A stretch of 47,875 nucleotides of DNA from DATBLQ01 sp036555325. GTDB lineage: Bacteria > Pseudomonadota > Alphaproteobacteria > Rhizobiales > Aestuariivirgaceae. Below, one piece after another: positions 34,979-43,901 of this stretch. The notes beneath the pieces are model-generated. The model was not told the origin of the DNA and did no database searches. It worked only from the letters and a program-made list of their open reading frames with translations. A program made the position numbers and the translations under genes. Positions within the stretch are counted from its first letter, which is position 1. Every line of letters starts with the position of its first letter. The stretch covers positions 1 through 47,875 of the forward strand of contig DATBLQ010000007.1 of NCBI GenBank assembly GCA_036555325.1, in the 5' to 3' direction.

Positions 34979-36282
34979 CTTCCCGACCGCCGTTGCGATT
35001 TGAACAACTCAATCAGCTGCTTGATATTGGTGCGATGATCGAAATGCTGCCGCACGGAGTTTTGAGCCGCTGCGCCAAGGCGGGCGCGATAGGCGGGGTC
35101 GGTTATCGCGTGGGTGAGTGCCTTCGCGAACAAATCTGGCCTGTCTGGCTCGACCACAATTCCGTTTACATCATGGGTGAGCAGTTCAGTTACGCCAGAC
35201 ACGTTGGTCGACAAGCAGGCTAATCCTTGGCTCGAGGCTTCGAGAAGAACATTCGGCAGCCCGTCGCGGTCGCCATCCTTGCCGATGCGGCAGGCGAGCG
35301 CGAACAGATCGGCCTCCCTATAGCGCATCAGCACTTCCTCCTGGGCGTGGGGGCCTTCCCAGGAGATGCGATCGGATAGTCCAAGTGAGGCGGCCAAGGC
35401 CTTCACCCGACGGCCCTCTTCTCCTTCTCCTCCCACGTGCACAAACCGCCAGGCCAGCCCCTGCGGGATCATGGCCAGCGCTTCGAGCAGGATATCGTAG
35501 CCTTTCTTTTCAACGAGACGCCCGACGCTGAGAATGACGACGGGATCGTTGGCTTTCAACCCATCCCGATGCGATTTCCGACCGGACGCTTCTCCAAAAC
35601 GGTCGAGATCGAGGCCGTGATAGCTCAGCGTCACTTTCGCCCGGTTGTCGGCCAGGTTCGCAAGGCGTTGCAGTCCGGCTTTGGTGCAGGTTACGACCCA
35701 ACGGGCGGAGGCGATTTTTTTTGCGAGCTCCTTCTCGCGCGTCGTCCAGATATCTTTCGCATGGGCCGAACAACTCCATGGCACGCCCGTTATCAGGCTG
35801 GCGTAAAGAGCAACGGAGGCCGGCGTATGGATGAAGTGGGCATGGAGCCATTCCGCCTCGTGCGGCCATTCCGCGGCAAGAACCGCCGCCTGGCCAAGGC
35901 GGCGCACACTATTGCGAGTGGGATCGTCAAAGAAGTTCTGACCGAAAGCCCGCAGCGCCCGCCAGAAGCCAGGAAACTTCATTGCCTTAATCAAGGAAAG
36001 GAACACGCGCAACGGTTCCTCATGCAGATACTCGGGAAGATAGCGTACAGGCGCCTTGATCTCCTGATGAACAGGGTGCCGCTTGGCGTCAGTCGGGCGG
36101 CGCATCGATATCAGGACGAGGTCAAGCCCGGCCCGCTCAAGGGAAAGCAACTCCTGGGCGATGAAGGTTTCCGACAAGCGCGGATAACCCTTTAGCAGCA
36201 CGGCTATCTTTCGGCGCGGGAAAACCTTCAGAACCCGCTCTCCACCACCTTCAACCGCGCGTGGGACTTCTGTGTCAGCCAT
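34975..36282 (-). CDS. Glycosyltransferase, GT4 (WcaL-like)
   Basis: GT-B enzyme of the group that includes colanic-acid WcaL-type transferases. The N-terminal domain has VLLKGYPRLSETFIAQELLSLE, then HFIHTPASVALYAS and FSCSAHAKDIW-like context (WSCSAHAKDIWT). The C-terminal donor domain starts VVILSVGRLVEKKGYDILLEAL and has DGLPNVLLEASSQGLACLSTNVSG. It is 435 residues, including a short N-terminal extension that overlaps the end of the upstream gene by 55 bases; a start downstream of 36282 is possible. It is the middle of three co-directional glycosyltransferases. Confidence 0.88.
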   Translation of the reverse strand: MADTEVPRAVEGGGERVLKVFPRRKIAVLLKGYPRLSETFIAQELLSLERAGLDLVLISMRRPTDAKRHPVHQEIKAPVRYLPEYLHEEPLRVFLSLIKAMKFPGFWRALRAFGQNFFDDPTRNSVRRLGQAAVLAAEWPHEAEWLHAHFIHTPASVALYASLITGVPWSCSAHAKDIWTTREKELAKKIASARWVVTCTKAGLQRLANLADNRAKVTLSYHGLDLDRFGEASGRKSHRDGLKANDPVVILSVGRLVEKKGYDILLEALAMIPQGLAWRFVHVGGEGEEGRRVKALAASLGLSDRISWEGPHAQEEVLMRYREADLFALACRIGKDGDRDGLPNVLLEASSQGLACLSTNVSGVTELLTHDVNGIVVEPDRPDLFAKALTHAITDPAYRARLGAAAQNSVRQHFDHRTNIKQLIELFKSQRRSGR

Positions 36283-37442
36283 GTGCCGACGCTTTGCGTG
36301 ATATTTTGCAAGCCTTCAAGATGCAAGTTGGTGGAAGCTTGCGATGGCCGCATGCGATTCGGCAAAGCCTTGAGAGCGGTGGCGAAGAGTGCGCTATCAG
36401 CGGCCTGCTCCGGCAACAGCATATCGATAAGACCAAGCTCCGCCGCACGCTGGGCGCGGATGAGCTGTTCTTCACGCGGACGAACTCGCGGTACAATGAC
36501 GGCGGGCTTGTCGAAGGACAAGATTTCGCAGAAGGTATTGTATCCGCACATCGCCACAACACCCTTGGCCTCGGCGATCAGATTTTCCATGTGGCTATCG
36601 AACTCGATAATTTTCACCCAAGGACATTTCTTGCCTTTTTTGAAAAGTTTGCGACGTTTCCTCGCCGGCATATACGGCCCCAGCACGATCAGCGCTCGGT
36701 GCTGCAACGAAGCATCCTGCTGGTAGCTGTCCAAGACATTGTGGACAAGCTCGGCCCCGTCTCCGCCACCGCCCGTTGTCACCAGGATATAGTCGCTGTC
36801 GGGCCGATGGCTTGGCAATTGGCTTGCCAGCACATGACGGGGGAGAAATCCGACAAAACTCATGCGCGAACGCACGGTTGCAGGCACTTCCAGCTCGCGC
36901 AAGGGATCGTAAAAGTCGCTTGGGCCATAAACCCAAATCTGATCGTAGAACAAATCTATCTTGCGCATGACGTCGCGCCGCTTCCACTCGGCGTCAAGAA
37001 GGCGGGGCGCATCCATGACCTCGCGAAGGCCAAGCACAAGCGTTGTGGCGCGAGTTTTGAGGTATGAAAGGGTTTCCTCCAGTTCTCCGCCAAGACCCAT
37101 CGGTTCCTTATCGACGATAAAAAGATCGGGCTGAAAAGTCTCGGCGGTATACCGAATGATCGACTGCCGCATCTGCAGGGTTTCGTGCAAATCGATGTGC
37201 CGATCGAGCGAAGTATATTCCCCATTCCGCAGCTTGATGACGCTGGGTATCTTTACAAAGTCCACACGTGCGCGGTAATCGAAGGCACCGGCTATCGGCG
37301 AGCCGGAAATTATCAAGATATTGAGTCCGCGATAGTCTTCCACGAGCGAGTGGGCGATTGCTCGGCACCGGCGCAGGTGTCCCAGCCCGAATGTGTCGTG
37401 ACTGTACATAAGAATGCGTGCGTGTTCTAAACGCTGCGTCAT
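36228..37442 (-). CDS. COG4671-type glycosyltransferase, copy 1
   Basis: MurG-like predicted glycosyltransferase, 404 residues from ATG 37442 (MTQRLEHARI). The N-terminal loop is ILMYSHDTFGLGHLRRCRAIAHSL, then LIISGSPIAGAFDYRARVDF. The C-terminal half has YILVTTGGGGDGAELV and AEAKGVVAMCGYNTFCEILSFDKPAVIVPR. It is clearly related to the gene at 33842-34978, sharing the GLGHL/GIGHL loop, GGGGxG and GYNT segments. It heads the minus-strand run, with its start facing a divergent cyclase across about 190 bases. Confidence 0.85.
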   Translation of the reverse strand: MTQRLEHARILMYSHDTFGLGHLRRCRAIAHSLVEDYRGLNILIISGSPIAGAFDYRARVDFVKIPSVIKLRNGEYTSLDRHIDLHETLQMRQSIIRYTAETFQPDLFIVDKEPMGLGGELEETLSYLKTRATTLVLGLREVMDAPRLLDAEWKRRDVMRKIDLFYDQIWVYGPSDFYDPLRELEVPATVRSRMSFVGFLPRHVLASQLPSHRPDSDYILVTTGGGGDGAELVHNVLDSYQQDASLQHRALIVLGPYMPARKRRKLFKKGKKCPWVKIIEFDSHMENLIAEAKGVVAMCGYNTFCEILSFDKPAVIVPRVRPREEQLIRAQRAAELGLIDMLLPEQAADSALFATALKALPNRMRPSQASTNLHLEGLQNITQSVGTWLTQKSHARLKVVESGF

Positions 37443-37632
37443 AGAGCAACCCCTCAAGCTGGGGATGATGCAACAAGCGGTACGACGAACAGGGGCACAT
37501 TGACATTCCCGCTATGGGCTGTAAACCGCGTTCGCTCGATAATGGCTAAACTACGCAGAGGCAGGTTCTCCCTCGCCGCCTTGTTGTTGTCGGATGCAGT
37601 GAATACTATGAACGGGGTCGGAGACCGCAATC
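37443..37632. promoter_or_regulatory. Divergent promoter region of the polysaccharide island
   Basis: The 190 bases between two divergent runs must hold promoters for both. I cannot point to a confident -35/-10 pair or operator. Confidence 0.4.
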
Positions 37633-39384
37633 GTGCTGAAGGCTGATGAGGAACGTCGGCTGACGACCATCATGGCCGTCGATGTCGTAGGGTACACTCG
37701 CCTCATGAGTGAGGATGAGGCCGGCACTCTTGCGGCCTTGAGGGAAGTACGCAGCACCATAGTGGAACCTCTTGTCAGCCAGTTCGGCGGCCGCATTTTC
37801 AAACTTATGGGCGATGGCGCACTAATCGAGTTTCCCAGTGTAGTGAATGCCGTTCAATGTTCAGTTGAGATACAAAATGCACTCGCAACCAGAAGTCCGG
37901 ATTGGCCTGACGGACGACGGATCGAGTTGCGCGCGGGCGTGAATCTCGGAGATGTGATCGCGATCGGAAGCGACCTCTACGGGTCGGGCGTTAACCTTGC
38001 GGCGCGGTTGCAGGGTTTGGCCGAGCCGGGCGGGGTATGTATCTCGGCAGCGGTGCACGAGCATGTGGGGGGCATACAGAACTGGACATGGAAGGACATG
38101 GGCGAGCAATTGGTGAAGAATCTTGCCAAACCAGTGCGCGTCTACGGCTTCGCCTCAAAAACCCCTACCGAATCCGTTCAGCCACTCCCCCAGAAGCGGC
38201 TCACGCGCTCACGACCGTCGGTTGCCGTATTGCCGCTTGCCAATATGAGCGGCGATCCAGAGCAGGAGTTCTTCGCCGACGGCCTGACAGAGGAGATCCT
38301 CACTGCGCTTTCCCGGTTCCGGGGACTTCTCGTCATCTCGCGAAATTCGACTTTCAAATACAAGGGCCAGCCGATCGACATTCGGCAGGTGTCCCGCGCG
38401 CTGGGCTCTGACTACATCATCGAGGGAAGCGTGCGGAAAACCGCAGATCGCGTGAGAGTCACCGTCCAGCTCATCGACGGGGAAACCGATCAACATGTTT
38501 GGGCAGATCGGTATGATCGGAATCTGACCGACATTTTTGCACTACAGGATGAGATCGCGACGGCGGTGGTGGCAACTCTTCCCGGGCGCATCGAGGCCGC
38601 GACGAGAGATATCGTGGCGCGAAAGCAGACCGACAATCTGCACGCCTATGAGTGCGTGCTGGCGGGAAAGACCTTGCATCACCGATCGACAGCCGAATCG
38701 AATGAAGCCGCCCAGGCAATGCTCGACCGGGCAATCGAGCTCGACCCGAATTATGCCCACGCGCATGCGTGGAAAGCCTGCGTCATCGGCCAGAGGTGGG
38801 CCAATGGCTGGTGTGCGGATCGAGATGCCACGTGGGCAATGGTCACCCGCGAGCTGGAAATAGCCATGTCGCTCGATGAAAACGACAGCGATGTCCAGCG
38901 GTTGCTTGCGGCCGTATGCCTGGTCAGCAACGAGCATGAACGGGCGTTGTATCACCAGGAACGCGCGCTCGCCTTGAACCCCAACGACGACCTGATTGTT
39001 GTTCAGCAAGGGGAGCTCCTGACCTGGATGGGCAAGGCGGACGAAGGTATCAGCTGGATCCTCAAGGCAATGCGCCTCAACCCATATCACCCAGAGCGTT
39101 TTTGGAATCATCTGGGGCGCTCTTATTTCGTGGCCCGGCGCTACAACGACGCCATTGGCGCGTTCAGGCGAATTACGGTTCCCGACCAGTTTCATTTCGC
39201 ATTCATGGCCGCGATAGAAGCGAAGCTCAATAATCTGGCGGCGACATCGCACTATATCCGCGAGGTTCTCGCCCGCGAACCGGGGTTCTCGAGCTCTTCT
39301 TACGTTCAGGCATTGCACTACATGCGCCCGGAAGATGCCGAGCATCATCTGGAGGCGCTCGTCGCCGCAGGGCTGCCAAAATAA
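37633..39384 (+). CDS. Class III nucleotidyl cyclase with TPR domain
   Basis: Adenylate/guanylate cyclase catalytic domain at the N-terminus. Metal Asp17 lies in AVDVVGYTRLM and Asp61 in FKLMGDGALIEF. The substrate and transition-state residues are in DLYGSGVNLAARL (Asp114, Asn121, Arg125), so the enzyme looks active. A TolB/FlgO-like domain follows (SVAVLPLANMSGDPEQEFFADG, about 195-340), then tetratricopeptide-like repeats to residue 583. The start is GTG. No membrane segment is seen. A glycosyltransferase gene follows after 16 bases, tying second-messenger synthesis to polysaccharide genes. Confidence 0.92.
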   Translation: MLKADEERRLTTIMAVDVVGYTRLMSEDEAGTLAALREVRSTIVEPLVSQFGGRIFKLMGDGALIEFPSVVNAVQCSVEIQNALATRSPDWPDGRRIELRAGVNLGDVIAIGSDLYGSGVNLAARLQGLAEPGGVCISAAVHEHVGGIQNWTWKDMGEQLVKNLAKPVRVYGFASKTPTESVQPLPQKRLTRSRPSVAVLPLANMSGDPEQEFFADGLTEEILTALSRFRGLLVISRNSTFKYKGQPIDIRQVSRALGSDYIIEGSVRKTADRVRVTVQLIDGETDQHVWADRYDRNLTDIFALQDEIATAVVATLPGRIEAATRDIVARKQTDNLHAYECVLAGKTLHHRSTAESNEAAQAMLDRAIELDPNYAHAHAWKACVIGQRWANGWCADRDATWAMVTRELEIAMSLDENDSDVQRLLAAVCLVSNEHERALYHQERALALNPNDDLIVVQQGELLTWMGKADEGISWILKAMRLNPYHPERFWNHLGRSYFVARRYNDAIGAFRRITVPDQFHFAFMAAIEAKLNNLAATSHYIREVLAREPGFSSSSYVQALHYMRPEDAEHHLEALVAAGLPK

Positions 39385-39400
39385 GGAGCCGAGTTTCCCC

Positions 39401-40396
39401 GTGTCGCGACAAGAAGAAAAACGGCTTGCCACCAAGCAGGCGCCATCGGCCAGTTTTGCAAGCCTGTCAAAGCTGCCGAAGTGCAGCGTCATCATGGCGC
39501 ACTACAACTATTCCCACCTGGTTGAGAACGCGATCAGATCGGTAGCCGAGCAGGAACATCGAAATTTCGAATGCATCATCATCGATGATTTATCGACCGA
39601 AAATCATCGGCGCAAGCTGGAGGACATCGTCAACCAGCTTGGGGATAACCGCTTCGGCCTTGTGAAAGCGCCGCGCAACTATGGTCAAACGCAAGCGGTG
39701 TTCGAAGCGCTGACACACTGCACGGCGGATTTCGTTGCCATGCTCGATCCGGACGACATCTATGCCCCCACATTCCTTGGCAGCATGCTTTCCGCTCATC
39801 TCAACCGCGTGCAAATCGCAGCCGTTGCCACCTGTGACATGGGGCTTTACCGGATCGGCGGCGATCGCCTGACCCAGGTTTTTTCCCGCTTCGCGCGGGA
39901 TTCGCAGGCACATGACACGGCGCAAAAGCATGCCGACGTGCTCGAGCGTCATGGATACAGCGAGTATTATCCACCCTGGACTCCCGGCTGGCTGTGGTGC
40001 GCCACGTCGAGTCTCATGTTCAGACGAGACGCTTTGGAACTGATCCGCCCGCGCAAGCCCCTGACTTATCAACAGGTCGATGCCTATTGCGCACAGGGTG
40101 CGCATATGTTTGGAGGCACATTATTCGTCAATCGCGTATTGTCATACCGGGGTTTGCATGGTTCGAATCTGATGCACACGCCCCGGCTCTTTTCAGCCTA
40201 CCAGCAGCGTCATGAGCGCGGCGTCGCGAACATCGCCCCACAGGCGAAGCTCGATGCATTGAATGCATTCTTCGCAAACAACGGTCACCGCTTGTTTCAA
40301 CCAGAAAGACTGCTGAAGATTCTGCAGGCACATCTCGACACGGAAACCCTGTCGGGCATGATCGAAACGTTAGCGGAGAAAGCTAAATCATGCTGA
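39401..40396 (+). CDS. Glycosyltransferase family 2
   Basis: GT-A fold transferase. KCSVIMAHYNYSHLVENAIRSV is the typical start of the nucleotide-binding fold, followed by CIIIDDLSTENHR and the DxD-type metal site in FVAMLDPDDIYAP. The frame opens at 39335 inside the cyclase gene, but GTG 39401, with AAGGAG at 39382-39387, gives a 331-residue protein with a normal start. It overlaps the dehydrogenase gene by 7 bases. Product unknown. Confidence 0.87.
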   Translation: MSRQEEKRLATKQAPSASFASLSKLPKCSVIMAHYNYSHLVENAIRSVAEQEHRNFECIIIDDLSTENHRRKLEDIVNQLGDNRFGLVKAPRNYGQTQAVFEALTHCTADFVAMLDPDDIYAPTFLGSMLSAHLNRVQIAAVATCDMGLYRIGGDRLTQVFSRFARDSQAHDTAQKHADVLERHGYSEYYPPWTPGWLWCATSSLMFRRDALELIRPRKPLTYQQVDAYCAQGAHMFGGTLFVNRVLSYRGLHGSNLMHTPRLFSAYQQRHERGVANIAPQAKLDALNAFFANNGHRLFQPERLLKILQAHLDTETLSGMIETLAEKAKSC

Positions 40397-41736
40397 TGAA
40401 GATGGCGCCGCCGATCAGGGAGCTGATGGGCCGGCTCGACAATAGGACGGCGACGATTGGCGTATGCGGTTTAGGATATGTGGGCCTTCCGCTCGCGATG
40501 GCGGCAGCCAACTCCGGCTTTGGGGTGATCGGGTTCGATATCGACGACAGCAAGGCGCAGGCTGTGAACGAGGGGAAACCGTACATTAATGGAGTAACGA
40601 GCGACGAGCTGCGAGGTCTGCATGCGAGCGGTCGGTTGCGCGCCACCGCGAGCTTCAGCGAGCTGTCGCAGTGCGACGTCATCGTGGTGTGCGTGCCGAC
40701 TCCCCTTTCCAAGCACCGCGAGCCGGATCTTTCCTTTCTCGAAAGCACCACTCGCACCATCGCGTCGAACCTAAGACGCGGGCAGCTTATCATTATCGAA
40801 TCCACCACCTATCCCGGCACCACGCGTGACCTGGCGAAGCCAATCTTGGAAAAGACCGGGCTTATGTGCGGAGAGGATTTCCTGCTGGGGTATTCGCCGG
40901 AGCGCCGCGATCCGGGCAACAAGGACTTTGACACGAGCAGCACTCCCAAAATCGCGGCTGGCGAGGGCGAAGCGGCGAGCGACCTCATTCACCGCTTCTA
41001 CAGCGCGTTCGTGAAGGACGTGAAGCTCGTCTCGACAACGCAGACTGCCGAGGCGGTAAAGCTTACGGAGAATATTTTTCGCGCCGTAAACATAGCGCTG
41101 GTGAATGAGCTGAAAATCCTCTTCGCGAAAATGGATATCGACATCTGGGAGGTGATTGAGGCGGCGAAGACGAAGCCCTTCGGTTACATGCCCTTTTATC
41201 CTGGCCCCGGACTCGGTGGGCACTGCATCCCGATCGATCCCTTCTATTTGACCTGGAAAGCGCGCGAATACGATCTCTCGACGCGATTTATCGAACTCGC
41301 CGGCGAAATCAATGCGTCCATGCCAGCCTATGTGGTCGAAAGACTGGCGCTGGCGCTCGATCAGCGCCTGTCGCTGCCGCTGAGCAATGCGAGAATTCTG
41401 ATCGTCGGCGTTTCATACAAGAGGAATGTCGCGGACATGCGCGAAAGCCCGGCGCTCACCCTGATCGAGCTGATCGAGGATCGCCGTGCAAAGGTGGATT
41501 TCCACGATCCGCACGTGACAGTTCTGCCCCCCAGCCGGAACTACCCCACGCTCACCGGACGGCGCTCGGTTGCACTCGATGCAGCGTCAATCGGCAGCTA
41601 CAGCGCCGTCTTGATTGCGACCGACCATGACGCGGTCGACTACAAGCTCATCGCAGAGCACGCCCGACTCATCGTCGATACGCGCAACGTGCTTGCGCGC
41701 AATGGCTTCGCGAGCAGCAAGGTCATCAAGGCTTGA
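40390..41736 (+). CDS. UDP-sugar 6-dehydrogenase (WbpA/TviB type)
   Basis: NAD-dependent four-electron oxidation of a UDP-hexose or UDP-N-acetylhexosamine to the uronic acid. The Rossmann motif is GVCGLGYVGLPLAMAA, then VCVPTPLSKHREPD and the catalytic Cys279 in GPGLGGHCIPIDPFYL. GVSYKRNVADMRESPAL lies in the C-terminal domain. The DLSFLESTT segment and the 448-residue length match the N-acetylglucosamine dehydrogenase (WbpA-like) branch better than the UDP-glucose branch, but the sugar is not certain. It ends the plus-strand unit, and a hairpin follows. Confidence 0.9.
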   Translation: MLMKMAPPIRELMGRLDNRTATIGVCGLGYVGLPLAMAAANSGFGVIGFDIDDSKAQAVNEGKPYINGVTSDELRGLHASGRLRATASFSELSQCDVIVVCVPTPLSKHREPDLSFLESTTRTIASNLRRGQLIIIESTTYPGTTRDLAKPILEKTGLMCGEDFLLGYSPERRDPGNKDFDTSSTPKIAAGEGEAASDLIHRFYSAFVKDVKLVSTTQTAEAVKLTENIFRAVNIALVNELKILFAKMDIDIWEVIEAAKTKPFGYMPFYPGPGLGGHCIPIDPFYLTWKAREYDLSTRFIELAGEINASMPAYVVERLALALDQRLSLPLSNARILIVGVSYKRNVADMRESPALTLIELIEDRRAKVDFHDPHVTVLPPSRNYPTLTGRRSVALDAASIGSYSAVLIATDHDAVDYKLIAEHARLIVDTRNVLARNGFASSKVIKA

Positions 41737-41809
41737 GCGATCCAATGGCCCCGCGCCACAGGGGTTGTATGAAGCCTATCTCATTGATCACGCAAGATTT
41801 CCAATAGAT

Positions 41810-41832
41810 AAACGGCCCATGAACGGCCGTTT
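41810..41832. terminator. Hairpin after UDP-sugar dehydrogenase
   Basis: AAACGGCC (41810-41817) and GGCCGTTT (41825-41832) form 8-base arms with a 7-base loop, about 75 bases past the dehydrogenase stop. Only a short T-run lies in the arm itself, so termination is uncertain. Confidence 0.4.
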
Positions 41833-41892
41833 CAGCCTTCGTTCCGATTGAATGGGTCAAACTTGGGCCAAGTTCAATCGAGGAGACTAGCC

Positions 41893-42018
41893 ATGACGAC
41901 CGCGATTAGGTTCCTCAAAGCCAAGTTCAGGCGCCACGTTCACCCAAGCCATCTGGATGATCACTTGTTGCGTGATCTTGGCGTTTCACGGATGGTCTTT
42001 GAGTTCGGCGCCTTTTGA
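41893..42018 (+). CDS. DUF1127-like small protein
   Basis: A 41-residue basic protein that starts MTTAIRFLKAKFRRHV and carries DDHLLRDLGVSRM, the conserved C-terminal core of DUF1127 (YjiS-like) proteins. GAGGAG at about 41879-41884 gives a good ribosome site. Related small proteins in rhizobia affect phosphate and carbon metabolism through RNA binding, but nothing here identifies the role of this one. It is a single gene with a strong hairpin after it. Confidence 0.75.
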   Translation: MTTAIRFLKAKFRRHVHPSHLDDHLLRDLGVSRMVFEFGAF

Positions 42019-42060
42019 CCGGCGTGCGAACAGGATCGCCGCCGCTGAATGGAAAAGGCA

Positions 42061-42084
42061 AAGGGGTGACAGTCGAGTCACCCC
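42061..42084. terminator. Bidirectional terminator-like hairpin
   Basis: Nine-base perfect arms AGGGGTGAC (42061-42069) and GTCACCCCT (42076-42084) with a 6-base loop lie between the convergent ends of the DUF1127 gene and the next gene. The position and strength suit a terminator for both, though U-tracts are poor. Confidence 0.6.
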
Positions 42085-42108
42085 TGTCAATGAGGCAAAA
42101 CCTAAGGC

Positions 42109-42435
42109 CTAGTCTCGCCAGACCGCATAGGTGCGAGGGTTCACAGCGAGAATATAAACCTTCCCCTTCCGCTTGGCGCGGAAGCGGTAAATCCGGCCGC
42201 CGCAATCGAGGGTGACGACGGCGTAGTAGCCACGGTCGCGAACCAGCTGTTTTGCCTCCCAGCATTTCAACCGGCCTCGGCGACGATCATAATCAGAATC
42301 GTAATCGTCGTCGTCATAAGGATAGGGATCGACGCCCACTCCCACACCGACGTTCAGATCGATCGCCGATGCCGGGCCAGTCCCGAGCAGCATGAGTGGA
42401 ACCGCGCAGACGGTTGCCAAAAGCACATTTCGCAT
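42109..42435 (-). CDS. Exported Asp/Tyr-rich small protein
   Basis: 108 residues from ATG 42435 (chosen because GAGGAG then sits about 8 bases upstream; ATG 42441 is too close). The signal peptide (MRNVLLATVCAVPLMLLG) ends near ASA. A GVGVGVDPYPYDDDDYDSD stretch follows, dense in Asp and Tyr. The C-terminal domain has CWEAKQLVRDRGYYAVVTLDC and RIYRFRAKRKGKVY. That C-terminal half resembles short periplasmic PepSY-like domains common in rhizobia. Two cysteines could form a disulfide. Function unknown; the acidic stretch could bind metal, but this is speculation. Confidence 0.7.
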   Translation of the reverse strand: MRNVLLATVCAVPLMLLGTGPASAIDLNVGVGVGVDPYPYDDDDYDSDYDRRRGRLKCWEAKQLVRDRGYYAVVTLDCGGRIYRFRAKRKGKVYILAVNPRTYAVWRD

Positions 42436-42672
42436 GAGCATTTCTCCTCTTCGGGCGAAATTCAGACTATGCCACGCGATCCCCGAATGTGCTACTCGAG
42501 AACCTTGCTGGCATCCCTTCAAGCCCATGACATTAGCTTATCCTGTCGGCTCCTTCGGCAACAGGCGCAAACATGAAGCGGCAGACACTTTCTTTTGATG
42601 ACGATTGAACATGGGATTCTACCAGCGCTATTATCATGAAACGCTCAAGGGACAACCCAAAGGAGATTCCCC

Positions 42673-42942
42673 ATGCAGGCTAAATTGCTCATCAGTTCGG
42701 CGCTGGCCGCCGCCGCTTCGCTGGCGGCCGCGGCGAGCGTTCAGGGCGCACCAGCGGAGCCGCCGGCTTTCCAATTCGAAAAATGTTACGGAGTTTCGAA
42801 GGCGGGGCTCAATGACTGTCAAACCAATACTCATTCCTGCGCCGGCACTGCGACCAAGGATAACCAGGCCGATGCGTGGGTCTACGTTCCTGCGGGCACC
42901 TGCGCAAAATTAACAGGAGGCTCGACGGAGCCGAAGGCGTGA
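42673..42942 (+). CDS. bufA: DUF2282 precursor peptide (bufferin BufA type)
   Basis: Precursor of a secreted, post-translationally modified peptide. It has 89 residues: a signal peptide (about 1-26, LLISSALAAAASLAAAASVQG) and a mature part with four cysteines in CYGVSKAGLNDC, then THSC and GTC, plus the ATKDNQADAWVYVPAGT segment typical of DUF2282. The bufferin family described in proteobacteria uses such peptides to bind copper after conversion of Cys to thiooxazole groups. AAAGGAG sits 8 bases before the ATG. The TGA overlaps the GTG start of the DUF692 gene, so they are coupled. Confidence 0.88.
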   Translation: MQAKLLISSALAAAASLAAAASVQGAPAEPPAFQFEKCYGVSKAGLNDCQTNTHSCAGTATKDNQADAWVYVPAGTCAKLTGGSTEPKA

Positions 42943-43901
42943 GGCTCGATCCGGCGGCGCTCTATTCACCGCTTCCGCCAATTGCCGGTATCGGTTTGCG
43001 GGGGCCGCACCTCGCGCAGCTTTCGGAAGGACGTGCACCAGTTGGCTGGATCGAGGTCCACGCCGAAAACTATATGAATTTCGGTCCTGCGACAGCGGCG
43101 CTGATGCAGGCGCGCAGCCACTATCCGCTGGCGGTGCATGGTGTCGGACTATCTCTCGGGTCGGCAGGCGGTATCGATGAAACGCATCTTGCCCGCCTCA
43201 AGACCACCTGCGAACGGTTGGAGCCGGTGGTGGTGTCGGAGCATCTCGCCTGGTGCGTTGGCGATGGCGTTTATCTCAACGATCTCCTGCCGGTGCCTTT
43301 CGACGAGGAAGCCCTGAACATCGTTTGCCGCAACATCGAGCGCACGCAGGAGGCAATCGGACGGCGGATTCTTATCGAGAACCTTTCTACCTACGTGGGC
43401 TTCGCGCGCTCTACCATGACGGAACCCGAGTTTCTGACGGACATCGCGAAGCGTACGGGCTGCGGCCTGCTGCTGGACATAAATAATGTTTACGTGTCCG
43501 CGCACAATATGGGCTTCGACGCGGAAGCCTATATCGCCGGCCTGCCGGCCGACGCCATTGGAGAGTTTCATCTCGCCGGGCATGCGAGCAAGGAATCGGC
43601 GGATGGGTGGGTTCTCATCGATGACCACGGCTCCTCCGTTGCGAGCGATGTGTGGTCTCTTTATCGTTTCGCGGTTCGACGCTTCGGTCCAAGGCCCACT
43701 CTGGTCGAATGGGACACGGATATTCCGCCGCTCGCTACGCTGCTCAACGAAGCGGGGTGGGCCGACAGGTTGTTGAAAGCCCCTGGTGATGAAACCGAAG
43801 CCGCCGAAGTTCCACAAAGTCGCGCCGCATCCGCCCAGGTTTCCGTCTGCGAGCACCATCCACTGGCGAAGTCTGCCAAAGGCACGGTGGTTCATGCGTA
43901 G
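42939..43901 (+). CDS. bufB: DUF692 (MNIO) peptide-modifying enzyme BufB
   Basis: Multinuclear non-heme iron-dependent oxidative enzyme of the MbnB/DUF692 family, expected to modify cysteines of the DUF2282 peptide. IAGIGLRGPHLAQL opens the TIM-barrel. Metal ligands are suggested by WIEVHAENYM, VVSEHLAW, ILIENLSTYV, LLLDINNVYVSAHN, FHLAGHASKE and LVEWDTDIPPL, all in the usual order. GTG 42939 is preferred over the upstream frame start because it overlaps the bufA stop and has GGAG at about 42927. The stop overlaps the start of the next gene by 8 bases. 320 residues. Confidence 0.93.
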   Translation: MRLDPAALYSPLPPIAGIGLRGPHLAQLSEGRAPVGWIEVHAENYMNFGPATAALMQARSHYPLAVHGVGLSLGSAGGIDETHLARLKTTCERLEPVVVSEHLAWCVGDGVYLNDLLPVPFDEEALNIVCRNIERTQEAIGRRILIENLSTYVGFARSTMTEPEFLTDIAKRTGCGLLLDINNVYVSAHNMGFDAEAYIAGLPADAIGEFHLAGHASKESADGWVLIDDHGSSVASDVWSLYRFAVRRFGPRPTLVEWDTDIPPLATLLNEAGWADRLLKAPGDETEAAEVPQSRAASAQVSVCEHHPLAKSAKGTVVHA

